Assembly: GCA_030425925.1 (NCBI GenBank)
Contig: JAUHZO010000009.1
Span: 62,001 to 126,000 of the forward strand
DNA length: 64,000 nucleotides
Direction: 5' to 3'
Origin: Alphaproteobacteria bacterium
Lineage (GTDB): Bacteria > Pseudomonadota > Alphaproteobacteria > Rhodobacterales > Rhodobacteraceae
Shown piece by piece: positions 34,969 to 43,546 of this stretch. A model generated the notes under the pieces. It was not told the DNA's origin and did no database searches. It saw only the letters and a program-made list of their open reading frames with translations. The position numbers and the translations under genes were made by a program. Each line of letters begins with the position of its first letter. Position 1 is the stretch's first letter.

Positions 34969-35430
34969 ATGACCGACCCAGCTTTCGCATCCACCGCCGG
35001 CACAGCCCGCCTGTCCCCGGGCGACATCGTGGCGATCGAAACGGAAAACGGCACTCGTCACGCGCAGATCACCCATCTGCGCGCGCCCTACCCGGACGTG
35101 CTGCGCGCCATCGTCCCCACGGGGGCCACCGCGCCCGAAGACATCGCCAGGGGTCCCACCGCCTTTGTCGCCATGGTGGAGCTGAGCCGCGCGCTGCGCG
35201 ACGAAACCGTCCGCACCGCGCTGATCGGCCATGCCACCATCCCGCAGGAGCACCGCGGCTTCCCCACCTTCCGGCTGCCGATCCGCAACAAGGCGGGCGA
35301 GATCGTCTATTGGTGGGCCTGGGACGGCGAAGGGCTGAGCGTGGCACCCGACGCGGGAGAAAGCGATCTGCCGATCCGGGAAATCCTGCCCGTCGCACAG
35401 CTGCGCGCCCGGCTGGCCGCCCTTGGCTAG
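34969..35430 (+). CDS. Unrecognised protein of the catabolic operon
   Basis: 153 residues, family not recognised. A small N-terminal beta-rich part (GDIVAIETENGTRHAQITHL) is followed by VELSRALRDETVRTALIG and a tryptophan-rich strand (IVYWWAWDGEG). No metal or nucleotide motif is visible. The ATG at 34969 is 8 bases after the decarboxylase stop, in the same orientation, so it belongs to the operon. It could be an accessory subunit or a small binding protein. It is convergent with the marR gene, with only 22 bases between stops. Confidence 0.65.
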   Translation: MTDPAFASTAGTARLSPGDIVAIETENGTRHAQITHLRAPYPDVLRAIVPTGATAPEDIARGPTAFVAMVELSRALRDETVRTALIGHATIPQEHRGFPTFRLPIRNKAGEIVYWWAWDGEGLSVAPDAGESDLPIREILPVAQLRARLAALG

Positions 35431-35452
35431 GGGCCCGGCGACCCGCCCGGCG

Positions 35453-35995
35453 TCAGACGCCGCCGCCGCGCGTCGGCGGCACCCGCTGGCCGCGCGCCTC
35501 GGCCTCGGCCTCGTCGCGTTCCAGATTGCTCAGGATGTGGAGCAGCATCGACCGCAACTGCTCGCGCGACTCCGGCGCGATCCCGCGCAGCGCGGTTTCG
35601 TTCGCCTCCACCGCCAGCGGTTCCAGCACCGATTTCAGCGCCCGCCCGCGTTCGGTCAGGTAGACGTGCTGCTTGCGCCGGTTGCCCTCTTCGGTGCGGC
35701 GCGTCACGATCCCCTGCGCCTCCATCTTGGCCAGCGCGGTGTGCACCGTCGGCTCGGTCAGGTTGGCGCGGGCGCTCAGTTCGCGCTGCGTCAGCCCCTC
35801 CTGCTTCCACAGGATGCGCAGGAACACCCATTGCCCGAACGAGATGTCGTTCTCGGCCAGAAGCCGCGTCAAAGACCGGTTGAACCCCCGCGCACACAGC
35901 CGCGTCAGATGCGCGACACGCTCGTCGCGGTAAAGGTCGGCCAGGTCTTCCCGGCTGCGACCGGCCGTCTCCGGCTTTGGGACGATGCGATTCAT
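35453..35995 (-). CDS. MarR-family transcriptional regulator
   Basis: 180 residues, a dimeric winged-helix repressor type. The DNA-binding core reads ISFGQWVFLRILWKQEGLTQRELSARANLTEPTVHTALAKMEAQGIV, followed by the wing RRTEEGNRRKQHVYLT. It is divergent from the ThDP-enzyme gene and lies inside the aromatic-catabolism island, so it is the best candidate to bind the TTAGATATCTAA palindromes. I do not see that palindrome in its own upstream region (35996-36116). The inducer is presumably a pathway substrate or intermediate. The start at 35995 gives the normal family length. Confidence 0.9.
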   Translation of the reverse strand: MNRIVPKPETAGRSREDLADLYRDERVAHLTRLCARGFNRSLTRLLAENDISFGQWVFLRILWKQEGLTQRELSARANLTEPTVHTALAKMEAQGIVTRRTEEGNRRKQHVYLTERGRALKSVLEPLAVEANETALRGIAPESREQLRSMLLHILSNLERDEAEAEARGQRVPPTRGGGV

Positions 35996-36116
35996 CAGGC
36001 TCCGTTTCGTGTTCCCGCCACAACCGCCAAGGTAACAACTCCGCCCGAGGGCGACAATCGCCCGCTGCGGCCCCGCGCGGCCCGCCCCGCGCCCCGCTGA
36101 AAAGGACAGCATCCCC

Positions 36117-37877
36117 GTGACCCAAGTTGACCGCACCCGCCTCGACCAACCCGCCCCGCATGACGACACGGACCGCTGGGGCAGCGACCTGATCGCCGAG
36201 ACGATCCGCGCGCTTGGCTTCCGGCATGTGACGCTGAACCCCGGCTCCAGCTTTCGCGGCCTGCATGACAGCCTGGTCAACCACCTGGGCAACCGCGATC
36301 CGCAGATGCTGCTGTGCCTGCACGAGGAACACGCGGTGTCGATCGCGCATGGCTGGGCCAAGGTCACGGGCGAGCCCATGGCGGTGATCCTGCATGCCAA
36401 TGTCGGGCTCATGCATGCCTCCATGGCGATCTACAACGCCTGGTGCGACCGGGTGCCGATGGTGATCTTCGGGGCCACCGGCCCGGTGGAGGCCGACAAG
36501 CGCCGGCCCTGGATCGACTGGATCCACACCGCGCGCGATCAGGCGGCGCTGGTGCGCCCCTATGTCAAGTTCGACGACCAGCCCGCCAGCCTGGCCGCGT
36601 CGCTCGACGCGATCATGCGCGCGCATGCCGTCACCACCACCGCCCCGCACGGGCCGACCTATGTCTGTTTCGACGTCACCGTGCAGGAGGCCCCGGCCCC
36701 GGACGCGGTGACGCTGCCCGACCCCGCGCTCTTTCGCGCGCCCGAACCGCCCGCCGTGGCCGAGACCACCGTCGACACCCTGCGCGACATGCTGTCCCGG
36801 GCGGCCCGGCCGGTCTTTCTGATGGGCCGCGTCTCGCGCAGCGAAGAAGACTGGGCGCTGCGCGTGGCACTGGCCGAGGCCACGGGCGCTGCGGTGCTGA
36901 CCGACATCAAGACCGGCGCGTCCTTTCCCACCGATCACCCGGCGCATGTCGGCCCGCCCGCGTTCTTCATGGCCCCCGGCCCGGCGCAGGCGCTGGCCGC
37001 CGCAGACCTGATCCTCGCCTTCGACTGGGTCGATACCTCCGGTGCGCTGCGGCAGGCCGGTGCAACGGGGACGCTGGTCAACATCTCGCTGGATCACCAG
37101 CTGGCCAATGGCTGGTCGCTGGATCACATGGCGCAGCCGCCCGCGCATCTGCATGTCGCGGCCCTGCCCGACACGGTGATCCGCGCGCTGGCCGCGGCGA
37201 TGGACCTTTCCCCGGCCCCGTTCCCCGCCCCCGCGGCCCCCGGTCTGCCGGGGATGGAGGACGGGGCTCTGGACATGCCGCGCCTGGTGCAGGCCCTGGC
37301 CCATGGGCTTGCCGGGCAGCAGGCCTGTTTCGTGCGCCTTCCGCTGGGCTGGGACGGCGGCAGCCGGCCCTTCCGGCATCCGCTGGACTATCTGGGCTAT
37401 GATGGCGGCGCAGGCATCGGCTCCGGCCCCGGGATGCTGGTGGGCGCTGCGCTGGCGCTGGAGGGCAGCGGACGCATCCCCGTGGGCGTGCTGGGCGACG
37501 GCGACACGATGATGGGCATCTCGGCCCTCTGGACGGCGGCGCGCTACGGCATTCCCCTGCTAGCAGTGGTCTGCAACAACCGGTCCTATTTCAACGACGA
37601 GGTGCACCAGGAAAAGGTCGCGCGGATGCGCGGGCGTCCCGTGGCCAACAAGTCGGTCGGACAGGCCATCGCCGAACCGGATATCGACTTTGCCGCCCTG
37701 GCGCGCGCGCAGGGGCTGACGGGGATCGGCCCCGTCTCGACGGCGCAGGCGCTGGCAGACGCGGTACAAGAGGCGGTGGCGGCGGTCCGCGCCGGAACCC
37801 CTGTCCTGATCGACGCCCGGGTTGCACCGGACTATGCCGAAGCGATGTCGAAAGGCATGACGGAAAGCGGCGGCTGA
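36117..37877 (+). CDS. Thiamine-diphosphate-dependent enzyme (benzoylformate decarboxylase/acetolactate synthase-like)
   Basis: 586 residues from a GTG with AAAGGAC upstream. The activating glutamate lies in LHEEHAVSIAHGWAK and the ThDP-binding motif is GDGDTMMGISALW...CNN near residues 460-490. The family decarboxylates 2-oxo acids or carboligates the product. Relatives in aromatic pathways convert benzoylformate-like acids to aldehydes, which would feed the aldehyde dehydrogenase at 28862; this link is inferred. It is divergent from the marR gene and may be under its control. The long frame opposite it is an artefact. Confidence 0.88.
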   Translation: MTQVDRTRLDQPAPHDDTDRWGSDLIAETIRALGFRHVTLNPGSSFRGLHDSLVNHLGNRDPQMLLCLHEEHAVSIAHGWAKVTGEPMAVILHANVGLMHASMAIYNAWCDRVPMVIFGATGPVEADKRRPWIDWIHTARDQAALVRPYVKFDDQPASLAASLDAIMRAHAVTTTAPHGPTYVCFDVTVQEAPAPDAVTLPDPALFRAPEPPAVAETTVDTLRDMLSRAARPVFLMGRVSRSEEDWALRVALAEATGAAVLTDIKTGASFPTDHPAHVGPPAFFMAPGPAQALAAADLILAFDWVDTSGALRQAGATGTLVNISLDHQLANGWSLDHMAQPPAHLHVAALPDTVIRALAAAMDLSPAPFPAPAAPGLPGMEDGALDMPRLVQALAHGLAGQQACFVRLPLGWDGGSRPFRHPLDYLGYDGGAGIGSGPGMLVGAALALEGSGRIPVGVLGDGDTMMGISALWTAARYGIPLLAVVCNNRSYFNDEVHQEKVARMRGRPVANKSVGQAIAEPDIDFAALARAQGLTGIGPVSTAQALADAVQEAVAAVRAGTPVLIDARVAPDYAEAMSKGMTESGG

Positions 37878-37942
37878 TCCGGTCGGCCCCGGGCACCCCG
37901 TGTCCCCAACGGCACCCGCTGCGTCGGACCGAAGCTGCCGCC

Positions 37943-38707
37943 TCAGCCCAGGTGCCGCATCCAGCCCAGCGAGTCCTCTGTCGCGCCCTCGGGCCGGTAT
38001 TCGGCCCCCAGCGGACGGCACCATCCCAGCGCGTCGATGGCCCGGAACACGGCGTCATAGGAAAGCTCGCCCCGGTCGGGCGCGCCACGGTCGGGAACCG
38101 CGGCAAACTGGATATGGCCGATCACCGGCAAGAGCGCCGCAAGCCTTGTGGTCACGTCGCCCTCGGTCCGGCCCACATGGTAGCAATCGAACATCAGCTT
38201 CAGGTTCGGCAGATCCAGCGCCGCGATGATGTCGGCCGCCTGGTCGGTGGTCTGCAGAAAGTAGCCCGGCGCGTCATGGCGGTTGAGCGGCTCGATCAGG
38301 ATCATCCGGTCTCCGGCGGCGGCGCAGGCATGGCGCAGCGTGTCGGCAAAGCAGCTTGCCGCCGTAGGGCCGGAGGCCAGCCCGGCCATCACATGCACCG
38401 CACCCGCCCCGATCGCCGCGGCATAGGCCAGCGCCTCGTCCACCGCGCCGCGCGCCTCGTCCGCGCGCCCGGGCACCGCGGCCAGGCCCATGTCCCCGGG
38501 CAGGCTGCCGCGCCGCGTGTTCAGGCCCAGCATCTCCAGCCCGGTCTCGTCCAGCGCCGCGCGCAGCGCCTCGACCGGCGTGTCATAGGGGAAATGGCAT
38601 TCTACCGCGTCGAACCCGGCACGATGCGCGGCGCGCACCGCCTCGGGCAGCGGGCGGTCGGTCCAGAGAAAGCCCAGATTGGCGGAAAAGCGCGGCATCC
38701 CCGTCAC
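37943..38707 (-). CDS. Hydroxypyruvate isomerase-like TIM-barrel protein
   Basis: 254 residues of the sugar-phosphate isomerase/AP endonuclease-2 fold, closest to Hyi (hydroxypyruvate to tartronate semialdehyde). Recognisable are RFSANLGFLWTDRPL, FDAVECHFPYDTPVEALRAAL, LIEPLNRHDAPGYFL with the metal-ligand glutamate, and FDCYHVGRTEGD. A GTG start overlaps the znuB stop (GTGA), so it is translated with the zinc-transport operon; ATG three codons later is an alternative. No glyoxylate genes are nearby, so the physiological role is unclear. Confidence 0.85.
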   Translation of the reverse strand: MTGMPRFSANLGFLWTDRPLPEAVRAAHRAGFDAVECHFPYDTPVEALRAALDETGLEMLGLNTRRGSLPGDMGLAAVPGRADEARGAVDEALAYAAAIGAGAVHVMAGLASGPTAASCFADTLRHACAAAGDRMILIEPLNRHDAPGYFLQTTDQAADIIAALDLPNLKLMFDCYHVGRTEGDVTTRLAALLPVIGHIQFAAVPDRGAPDRGELSYDAVFRAIDALGWCRPLGAEYRPEGATEDSLGWMRHLG

Positions 38708-39489
38708 CCCCGCCGCGGGGCAAGCGCGGACAGCAGGAACAGCCCCGCCGCGCAGACCACGATGCTGGGCCCCGCCGGCGTGTCAAAGGTCCACGCCCCC
38801 CAGAGCCCGCCCAGCGCCGCCGCCACCCCCACGCCCAGCGCGCCCGCCAGCATGCCCTCGGGCGAGGCGGCAAAGCGACGCGCGGTGGCCGCCGGGATGA
38901 TCAGCAGCGCGCCGATCAGCAGCGCGCCGACGATCTTCAGCGCCACCGCCACCGTCAGCGCCAGCGCCAAAAGCACCACACGGCCGTCACGGTCGGGGTT
39001 CAGACCGCAGGCCCAGGCCAGATCGGGCGACAGCGTCGCGGTCAGCAGCGCCTGCCAGCGCCAGGCCATCAGCCCGCCCACCAGCAGCGCGCCGCCCCAG
39101 ATCACCGCCAGATCGCCCCGCGTCACGGCAAGGATGTCGCCGAACAGGTAGGCCGACAGGTCCAGCCGCGCGCCGTCGACAAAGCTGGCCGCCACCAGCC
39201 CCAGCGCCAGCGCGCTGTGGGCGGCCACGCCCAGCACCATGTCCGAACTCAGCCCCTGCCCGGTCAGACGCGCCACCGCCAGCGCCATCCCCAGCGCCAC
39301 GGCCAGCGTTCCGGCATAGACCGGCAGCGCCGCCGCCAATGCCAGCGCAACCCCCAGCAGCGCCGCATGGGCGGTGGCGTCCCCGAAATAGGCCATGCGC
39401 CGCCAGACCACGAAACAGCCCAGCGGCGCGGCCGCCACCGCCGCCCCCACTGCGCCCAGCGCCGCGCGGGTCAGGAAATCGTCCAGCAT
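38704..39489 (-). CDS. znuB: Zinc ABC transporter permease ZnuB
   Basis: 261-residue ABC-3-family inner-membrane permease with about eight hydrophobic segments. The early MAYFGDATAHAALLGVALAL and the late KIVGALLIGALLIIPAATARRFA are typical of ZnuB. It overlaps znuC at the start by one base and the isomerase gene at the end by four. It works with ZnuC (ATPase) and ZnuA (periplasmic binder, divergent). Expression should fall when Zur is zinc-loaded. Confidence 0.94.
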   Translation of the reverse strand: MLDDFLTRAALGAVGAAVAAAPLGCFVVWRRMAYFGDATAHAALLGVALALAAALPVYAGTLAVALGMALAVARLTGQGLSSDMVLGVAAHSALALGLVAASFVDGARLDLSAYLFGDILAVTRGDLAVIWGGALLVGGLMAWRWQALLTATLSPDLAWACGLNPDRDGRVVLLALALTVAVALKIVGALLIGALLIIPAATARRFAASPEGMLAGALGVGVAAALGGLWGAWTFDTPAGPSIVVCAAGLFLLSALAPRRG

Positions 39490-40211
39490 CAGGCGGCCCC
39501 GTCATGGCTGTGGCTGTGTTCGTGCCGGTACAGCGCCAGCGCGCCCTGCGTGCCGGTGCCGAACAGCGCGCGATAGGCCTCGGCCTGCGCCACCACCTCG
39601 GGGCGGCCCTCGCAGCAGACATGGCCATTCAGGCAGATCACCCGGTCCGACGCGCTCATGACCACGTGCAATTCGTGGCTGACCATCAGCACCGCGCAGT
39701 CGAGGCGCGCGCGCAGCTGCTCGATGCGCCGGTAGAACGCCGCCGAGCCGGGCTGGTCGAGCCCCTGCGTGGGTTCGTCCAGCACCAGCAGTTGCGGCCG
39801 GTTCAGCAGCGCCCGCGCCAGCAGCGCCCGCTGCAGCTGGCCCCCCGAAAGCTCCGACAGCAGCCGGTCGGTCAGCGCACCGGCCCCGGCCTCCTCCAGC
39901 GCCGCCTTGCGCAGCGCGGGGGCCGCGCGGCGCGGCAGGTCCAGGAACCGGCCCACCCGCAGCGGCAGCACCGGGTCCAGCTGCAGCCGCTGCGGCACAT
40001 AGCCCAGGCGCAGCCCGTCGCGCCGGGTGATCTGCCCGGCATCGGGGCGCAGCGCGCCCACCAGCAGCCGCACCAGCGTCGACTTGCCCGACCCGTTGGG
40101 GCCCACCACCGTCACGATCTCGCCGGGATGGATGGCGAAATCCACGTTGCGCAGCACCTCCTGCCCGCCCAGCCGGATCGACAGGCCTTGCGCCGAGATC
40201 AGCGCACTCAC
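39489..40211 (-). CDS. znuC: Zinc ABC transporter ATPase ZnuC
   Basis: 240 residues from a GTG overlapping the zur stop (GTGA). Walker A GPNGSGKST, signature LSGGQLQRALLARAL, Walker B LLVLDEPTQGLD and switch SHELHVV are intact. The C-terminus is histidine-rich (HEHSHSHDG), as in many ZnuC proteins, and may bind zinc. It lies between zur and znuB in a translationally coupled zur-znuC-znuB operon. Confidence 0.95.
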   Translation of the reverse strand: MSALISAQGLSIRLGGQEVLRNVDFAIHPGEIVTVVGPNGSGKSTLVRLLVGALRPDAGQITRRDGLRLGYVPQRLQLDPVLPLRVGRFLDLPRRAAPALRKAALEEAGAGALTDRLLSELSGGQLQRALLARALLNRPQLLVLDEPTQGLDQPGSAAFYRRIEQLRARLDCAVLMVSHELHVVMSASDRVICLNGHVCCEGRPEVVAQAEAYRALFGTGTQGALALYRHEHSHSHDGAA

Positions 40212-40696
40212 CCGCGCGGCTCCGCCGTTGCGGCGCATCCGGGGCACAGCCCTTCGGCCTCGATCACCACCCGGGCAATCTCGAATCCCATCTCGTCCGC
40301 CGCGCTGCGCAGCGCGCGCACCGCCGGGCGGCCCGGGGCCTCGGCCACCAGGCTGCAGCCGGTGCAGATCAGAAAGGAAGGCGCGTGGCGTTCCCCGGGA
40401 TGGGCACAGGCGACAAAGGCGTTCAGCCGCTCGATCCGGTGGGCAAAGCCGTTCTTGACCAGGAAATCCAGCGCCCTGTAGGCCACCGGAGGCTGGCCGC
40501 CCAGCCCCTCGCCGCGCAGCACTTCGAGTACGTCATAGGCCCCCAGGGCCTTGTGCTCGGCCAGCAGGATCTCCAGAACGCGGCGGCGCACCGGGGTCAG
40601 CTGCAGCCCGCGGTCGACGCATTCGGCAGCCACGGCCTCCAGCGCGTCGGCGACGCAATGGGCGTGGTCATGCTGGGCGAATCCGTTGGGGTCCAT
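40208..40696 (-). CDS. zur: Zinc uptake regulator Zur (Fur family)
   Basis: 162 residues, Fur-family zinc-responsive repressor. The winged helix covers LTPVRRRVLEILLAEHKALGAYDVLEVL and VAYRALDFLVKNGFAHRIE. The structural zinc site uses CTGC (ICTGCSLVAE) and CPGC near the C-terminus, and the regulatory histidine-rich region appears as ACAHPGERHAP. I start at the ATG at 40696; upstream residues run into the operator region. It is the first gene of the leftward zur-znuCB operon, divergent from znuA, and probably represses both directions. Confidence 0.94.
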   Translation of the reverse strand: MDPNGFAQHDHAHCVADALEAVAAECVDRGLQLTPVRRRVLEILLAEHKALGAYDVLEVLRGEGLGGQPPVAYRALDFLVKNGFAHRIERLNAFVACAHPGERHAPSFLICTGCSLVAEAPGRPAVRALRSAADEMGFEIARVVIEAEGLCPGCAATAEPRG

Positions 40697-40722
40697 GGGG
40701 CCTCTGGCGTGGTTTCGGGCTT

Positions 40723-40772
40723 GATATGTTATATCGTTCCGGCCTACAAGACATCCCACGTTATACTATAAC
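40723..40772. promoter_or_regulatory. Two candidate Zur boxes between zur and znuA
   Basis: GATAT-GTT-ATATC at 40723-40735 lies close to zur, and the perfect palindrome GTTATA-C-TATAAC at 40760-40772 lies close to znuA. Both contain the TGTTATA half-site typical of Zur operators in this group, in an AT-rich island inside GC-rich sequence. One site per direction fits coordinated repression. Confidence 0.7.
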
Positions 40773-40799
40773 ACACCCTCAGCCGAAAGCCCGCCCGCC

Positions 40800-41738
40800 A
40801 TGCGCCTGATCCCCCTGTTGCTCGCCGCCCTGCTGATCCCTGCCGCCGCGCGGGCCGATGCGCCCCGGGTCGTGGCCGACATCGCCCCGGTGCATTCGCT
40901 GGTGGCACAGGTGATGGCGGGCGTGGGTGCACCCGACCTGGTGCTGCCGGCCAATGTCTCGCCGCATCACGCGGCGCTCAAACCCTCGCAGGCCCGCGCG
41001 CTGGCCGAGGCGGACCTGGTGGTCTGGATCGGGCCCGGCCTTTCGCCCGGGCTGGCGCGGGCGGTCAAGGTGCTGTCGGACGGGGCGGCGCAGCTGACAT
41101 TGCTGGAGAATGACGCCACCACGCAGCTGCCCGCCCGCAAGGCCGAGGATTTCCTGCTGGTGGTCGATCCGGGGCACGACCATGACGGGCATGGCGACCA
41201 TGACGGGCATGGCCACACCCATGGCCCGATCGATCCGCATGCCTGGCTGTCGCCCGACAATGCCGCGCGCTGGCTTGACCTGATCGCCGCCGAACTGTCC
41301 CGCCTCGATCCGGCCCATGCCGACATCTACGCCCGAAACGCCGAGGCGAGCCGGGTCCGGCTCGACGAGGTCCGCCAGATCGCCGCGGCGCGGATCTCGG
41401 GACTGCAGGGCACGCCGCTGATGGTCTATCACGACGCTTTCCAGTATTTCGAGAACGCCTTCGGCCTGACCGTGATCGGCGCCATCTCGGACAGCGACGA
41501 CGCCCGGTTCGGCCCGGCCCATATCGCCGCGCTGCGCGACCGGCTCAGCGATGCGGGCGTGGCCTGCTTCCTGACAGAACCCGTGGCCGACACCCGCCTG
41601 ATCGACGCCGTCAGCAGCGGCACCGCGCTGCCGCTGGCGGTGCTGGACCCGCTGGGGGCCGAGATCCCGCCCGGCCCCGCGCACTACCCGGCACTGCTGC
41701 AGGCGATGGTCGCCGCGCTGGAGCCCTGCGGGTCCTGA
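40800..41738 (+). CDS. znuA: Periplasmic zinc-binding protein ZnuA
   Basis: 312 residues with a signal peptide (MRLIPLLLAALLIPAAARA). The cluster A-I metal ligands are visible: an early SPHHAAL histidine, DPHAWLSPDNA, and YHDAFQYFENAFG. A histidine/aspartate-rich loop (DHDGHGDHDGHGHTHG, about residues 124-140), characteristic of zinc-specific members, separates it from manganese binders. It is divergent from zur across the Zur boxes and convergent with pxpA. Confidence 0.95.
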   Translation: MRLIPLLLAALLIPAAARADAPRVVADIAPVHSLVAQVMAGVGAPDLVLPANVSPHHAALKPSQARALAEADLVVWIGPGLSPGLARAVKVLSDGAAQLTLLENDATTQLPARKAEDFLLVVDPGHDHDGHGDHDGHGHTHGPIDPHAWLSPDNAARWLDLIAAELSRLDPAHADIYARNAEASRVRLDEVRQIAAARISGLQGTPLMVYHDAFQYFENAFGLTVIGAISDSDDARFGPAHIAALRDRLSDAGVACFLTEPVADTRLIDAVSSGTALPLAVLDPLGAEIPPGPAHYPALLQAMVAALEPCGS

Positions 41739-41753
41739 GCCGCGACGGCCGCC

Positions 41754-42536
41754 TCAGCCCGCTACGGCCCCGCCGCGTCGTCCGTCAAAGGCCCGCAGCT
41801 CGATCCCCGCCGCCTCCAGCCCTTCGCGCACCGCGCGCGCGATCTGCAGCGCCGTGGCCCCGTCGCCATGCAGGCAGATCGTGTCCACCGCCGCCGGGAT
41901 CGCCGCCCCCGTCTCGGGCAGGATCGCGCCTGCCTGGACCATGCGGACAATCCGCGCGGCGGCAAACTCCGGATCGTGGATCACCGCGCCGGGCAGGCTG
42001 CGATCCACCAGCGTGGCGTCGGCGTTGTAGGCGCGGTCGGCAAAGATCTCCCCCGCCCAGAGGCAGCCCAGCTCTTCCACCACCCGTTGCTGCGCGGTGC
42101 CCGCCAGCACCATCACGATGATCCCGGGGGCCACCTCCAGCGCGGCCTCGTAGCAGACCCGCGCCAGCCCGGCATCCTCGGACGCCATGTTCGACAGCGC
42201 GCCATGCAGCTTGAAATGCCGCACCTCGGCCCCCTGCGCGCGGGCCACGCCCAGCGCCGCGCCCAGCTGGTACTGGATCATGCTGCGCAGGCTTGCGGCG
42301 GGCAGCGTCATCCGCCGCCGCCCGAACCCCTGCAGATCGGCGAACCCCGGATGCGCGCCGATGCCCACGCCCTTGGCGCGGGCCGCCGCCATGGTCTGCG
42401 CAATCACGTCGGGATCGCCGGCGTGAAAGCCGCAGGCGATGTTGGCCGAGGTCACGATGTCCAGCAGCGCCGCATCCTGCCCCATCACCCAGGGGCCAAA
42501 GCTTTCGCCCATGTCGGCGTTCAGATCGACTCGCAT
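41754..42536 (-). CDS. pxpA: 5-oxoprolinase subunit A (LamB/YcsF family)
   Basis: 260 residues. The family opening VDLNADMGESFGPW, then ANIACGFHAGDP, GAHPGFADLQGFGRR and LHGDGATALQIA near the end are all intact. PxpA, with PxpB and PxpC, opens 5-oxoproline to glutamate using ATP. It is the last gene of the pxpB-pxpC-pxpA operon; its start overlaps the end of pxpC by one base. The complete set argues for a working pathway. Confidence 0.94.
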   Translation of the reverse strand: MRVDLNADMGESFGPWVMGQDAALLDIVTSANIACGFHAGDPDVIAQTMAAARAKGVGIGAHPGFADLQGFGRRRMTLPAASLRSMIQYQLGAALGVARAQGAEVRHFKLHGALSNMASEDAGLARVCYEAALEVAPGIIVMVLAGTAQQRVVEELGCLWAGEIFADRAYNADATLVDRSLPGAVIHDPEFAAARIVRMVQAGAILPETGAAIPAAVDTICLHGDGATALQIARAVREGLEAAGIELRAFDGRRGGAVAG

Positions 42537-43546
42537 CAGGTCTCTTCCTTTCCTGTGACGGCCCCGCTGATCAGAGTGTAGCCCAGCAGATCGGGGATCT
42601 GCGCCGGGTCGCGCACAAGGGGCCGGATGTGCCGCGCAAGCCCGGCGACATGGGCGCGAAACGCACGCTCTGCCGCAAGGCCCGTGTCGCGGGTGACAAA
42701 GGCAAAGCGCAGCGCGGCCCCCGCCGGGGCCTGCGCGATGCGCGGCAGGTCCGCCGGGATCACGGTGCCGATGCGCGGATAGCCCCCGGTGGTCTGCGAT
42801 TCGGCCAGAAGCACGTAGGGCGCGCCATCGCCGGGGATCTGGATGTCGCCGGGCACGATGACCTCGGACAGGATGCTTTGCCCCGCCGCGAGGCCAAAGC
42901 CCGCGCCGGGCGGGCGCAGCCGCACCCCCATCCGGTTGGCGCGCGTGTCGCGGGTGAAGGTCGCGGTCTCGAACCGCGCGCGCTGGTCGGCGGGGAAGAG
43001 ATCGGTCTGCAGGCTGGGCAGCACGCGCAGCGTGCCGCCCGCCCAGCGGTCGGCCACGTCCAGCAAGTCGCCCGTGGCGGTGCCTGCGTCGTGACCCAGC
43101 GGCAGGGTGTCGCCGGCCTGCAGCACCCGGCCCAGCCCGGCCGCCAGATGCGCGCCCTGCCCGCCCAGACGCGGCGGCGTTGCAAGCCCGCCGCCCAGCG
43201 TCAGATAGCCGTAGCTGCCCGCGGTCACGCCGCCGATTTCCAGCACGCTGCCTGCGTCCAGCAGGTGGCTGGCCTGCCAGGCCAGCGCCCGGCCATCCGC
43301 CATCGCCTTCATCGGCGCGCCGGTCAGCGCGATGCGGGTGGGTGCGGTCAGCTCGAACCGCCCGCCAAAGCCCGCCATCTCCAGCGCCGCGCCCACCGTC
43401 TGGCGCAACAGCGCCGCGCCTTCGTGCAGCGCCAGAACGTCCGCCGCCCCGCCGCGCGACAGCCCCTCGGACAGATAGCCGGTGCGGCCCAGATCCTGCA
43501 CGCTGACGCCCGGCCCGGCCTGGTGCACCACCAGAGCCCGGCTCAT
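42536..43546 (-). CDS. pxpC: 5-oxoprolinase subunit C (biotin-dependent carboxyltransferase-like)
   Basis: 336 residues of the allophanate hydrolase subunit 2 family: the opening VHQAGPGVSVQDLGRTGYLSEGLSRGGAAD, and later ESQTTGGYPRIGTVI. It forms the catalytic complex with PxpB. The start overlaps the pxpB stop (ATGA) and the end overlaps pxpA. Old annotations call this family urea amidolyase-related; the three-gene context supports PxpC. Confidence 0.92.
   Translation of the reverse strand: MSRALVVHQAGPGVSVQDLGRTGYLSEGLSRGGAADVLALHEGAALLRQTVGAALEMAGFGGRFELTAPTRIALTGAPMKAMADGRALAWQASHLLDAGSVLEIGGVTAGSYGYLTLGGGLATPPRLGGQGAHLAAGLGRVLQAGDTLPLGHDAGTATGDLLDVADRWAGGTLRVLPSLQTDLFPADQRARFETATFTRDTRANRMGVRLRPPGAGFGLAAGQSILSEVIVPGDIQIPGDGAPYVLLAESQTTGGYPRIGTVIPADLPRIAQAPAGAALRFAFVTRDTGLAAERAFRAHVAGLARHIRPLVRDPAQIPDLLGYTLISGAVTGKEET

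Noticed and set aside
35427-37379. Long minus-strand frame opposite the ThDP-enzyme gene, reading through marR
   Set aside because: Same GC artefact; the ThDP enzyme motifs are on the plus strand and MarR is in a different minus frame.
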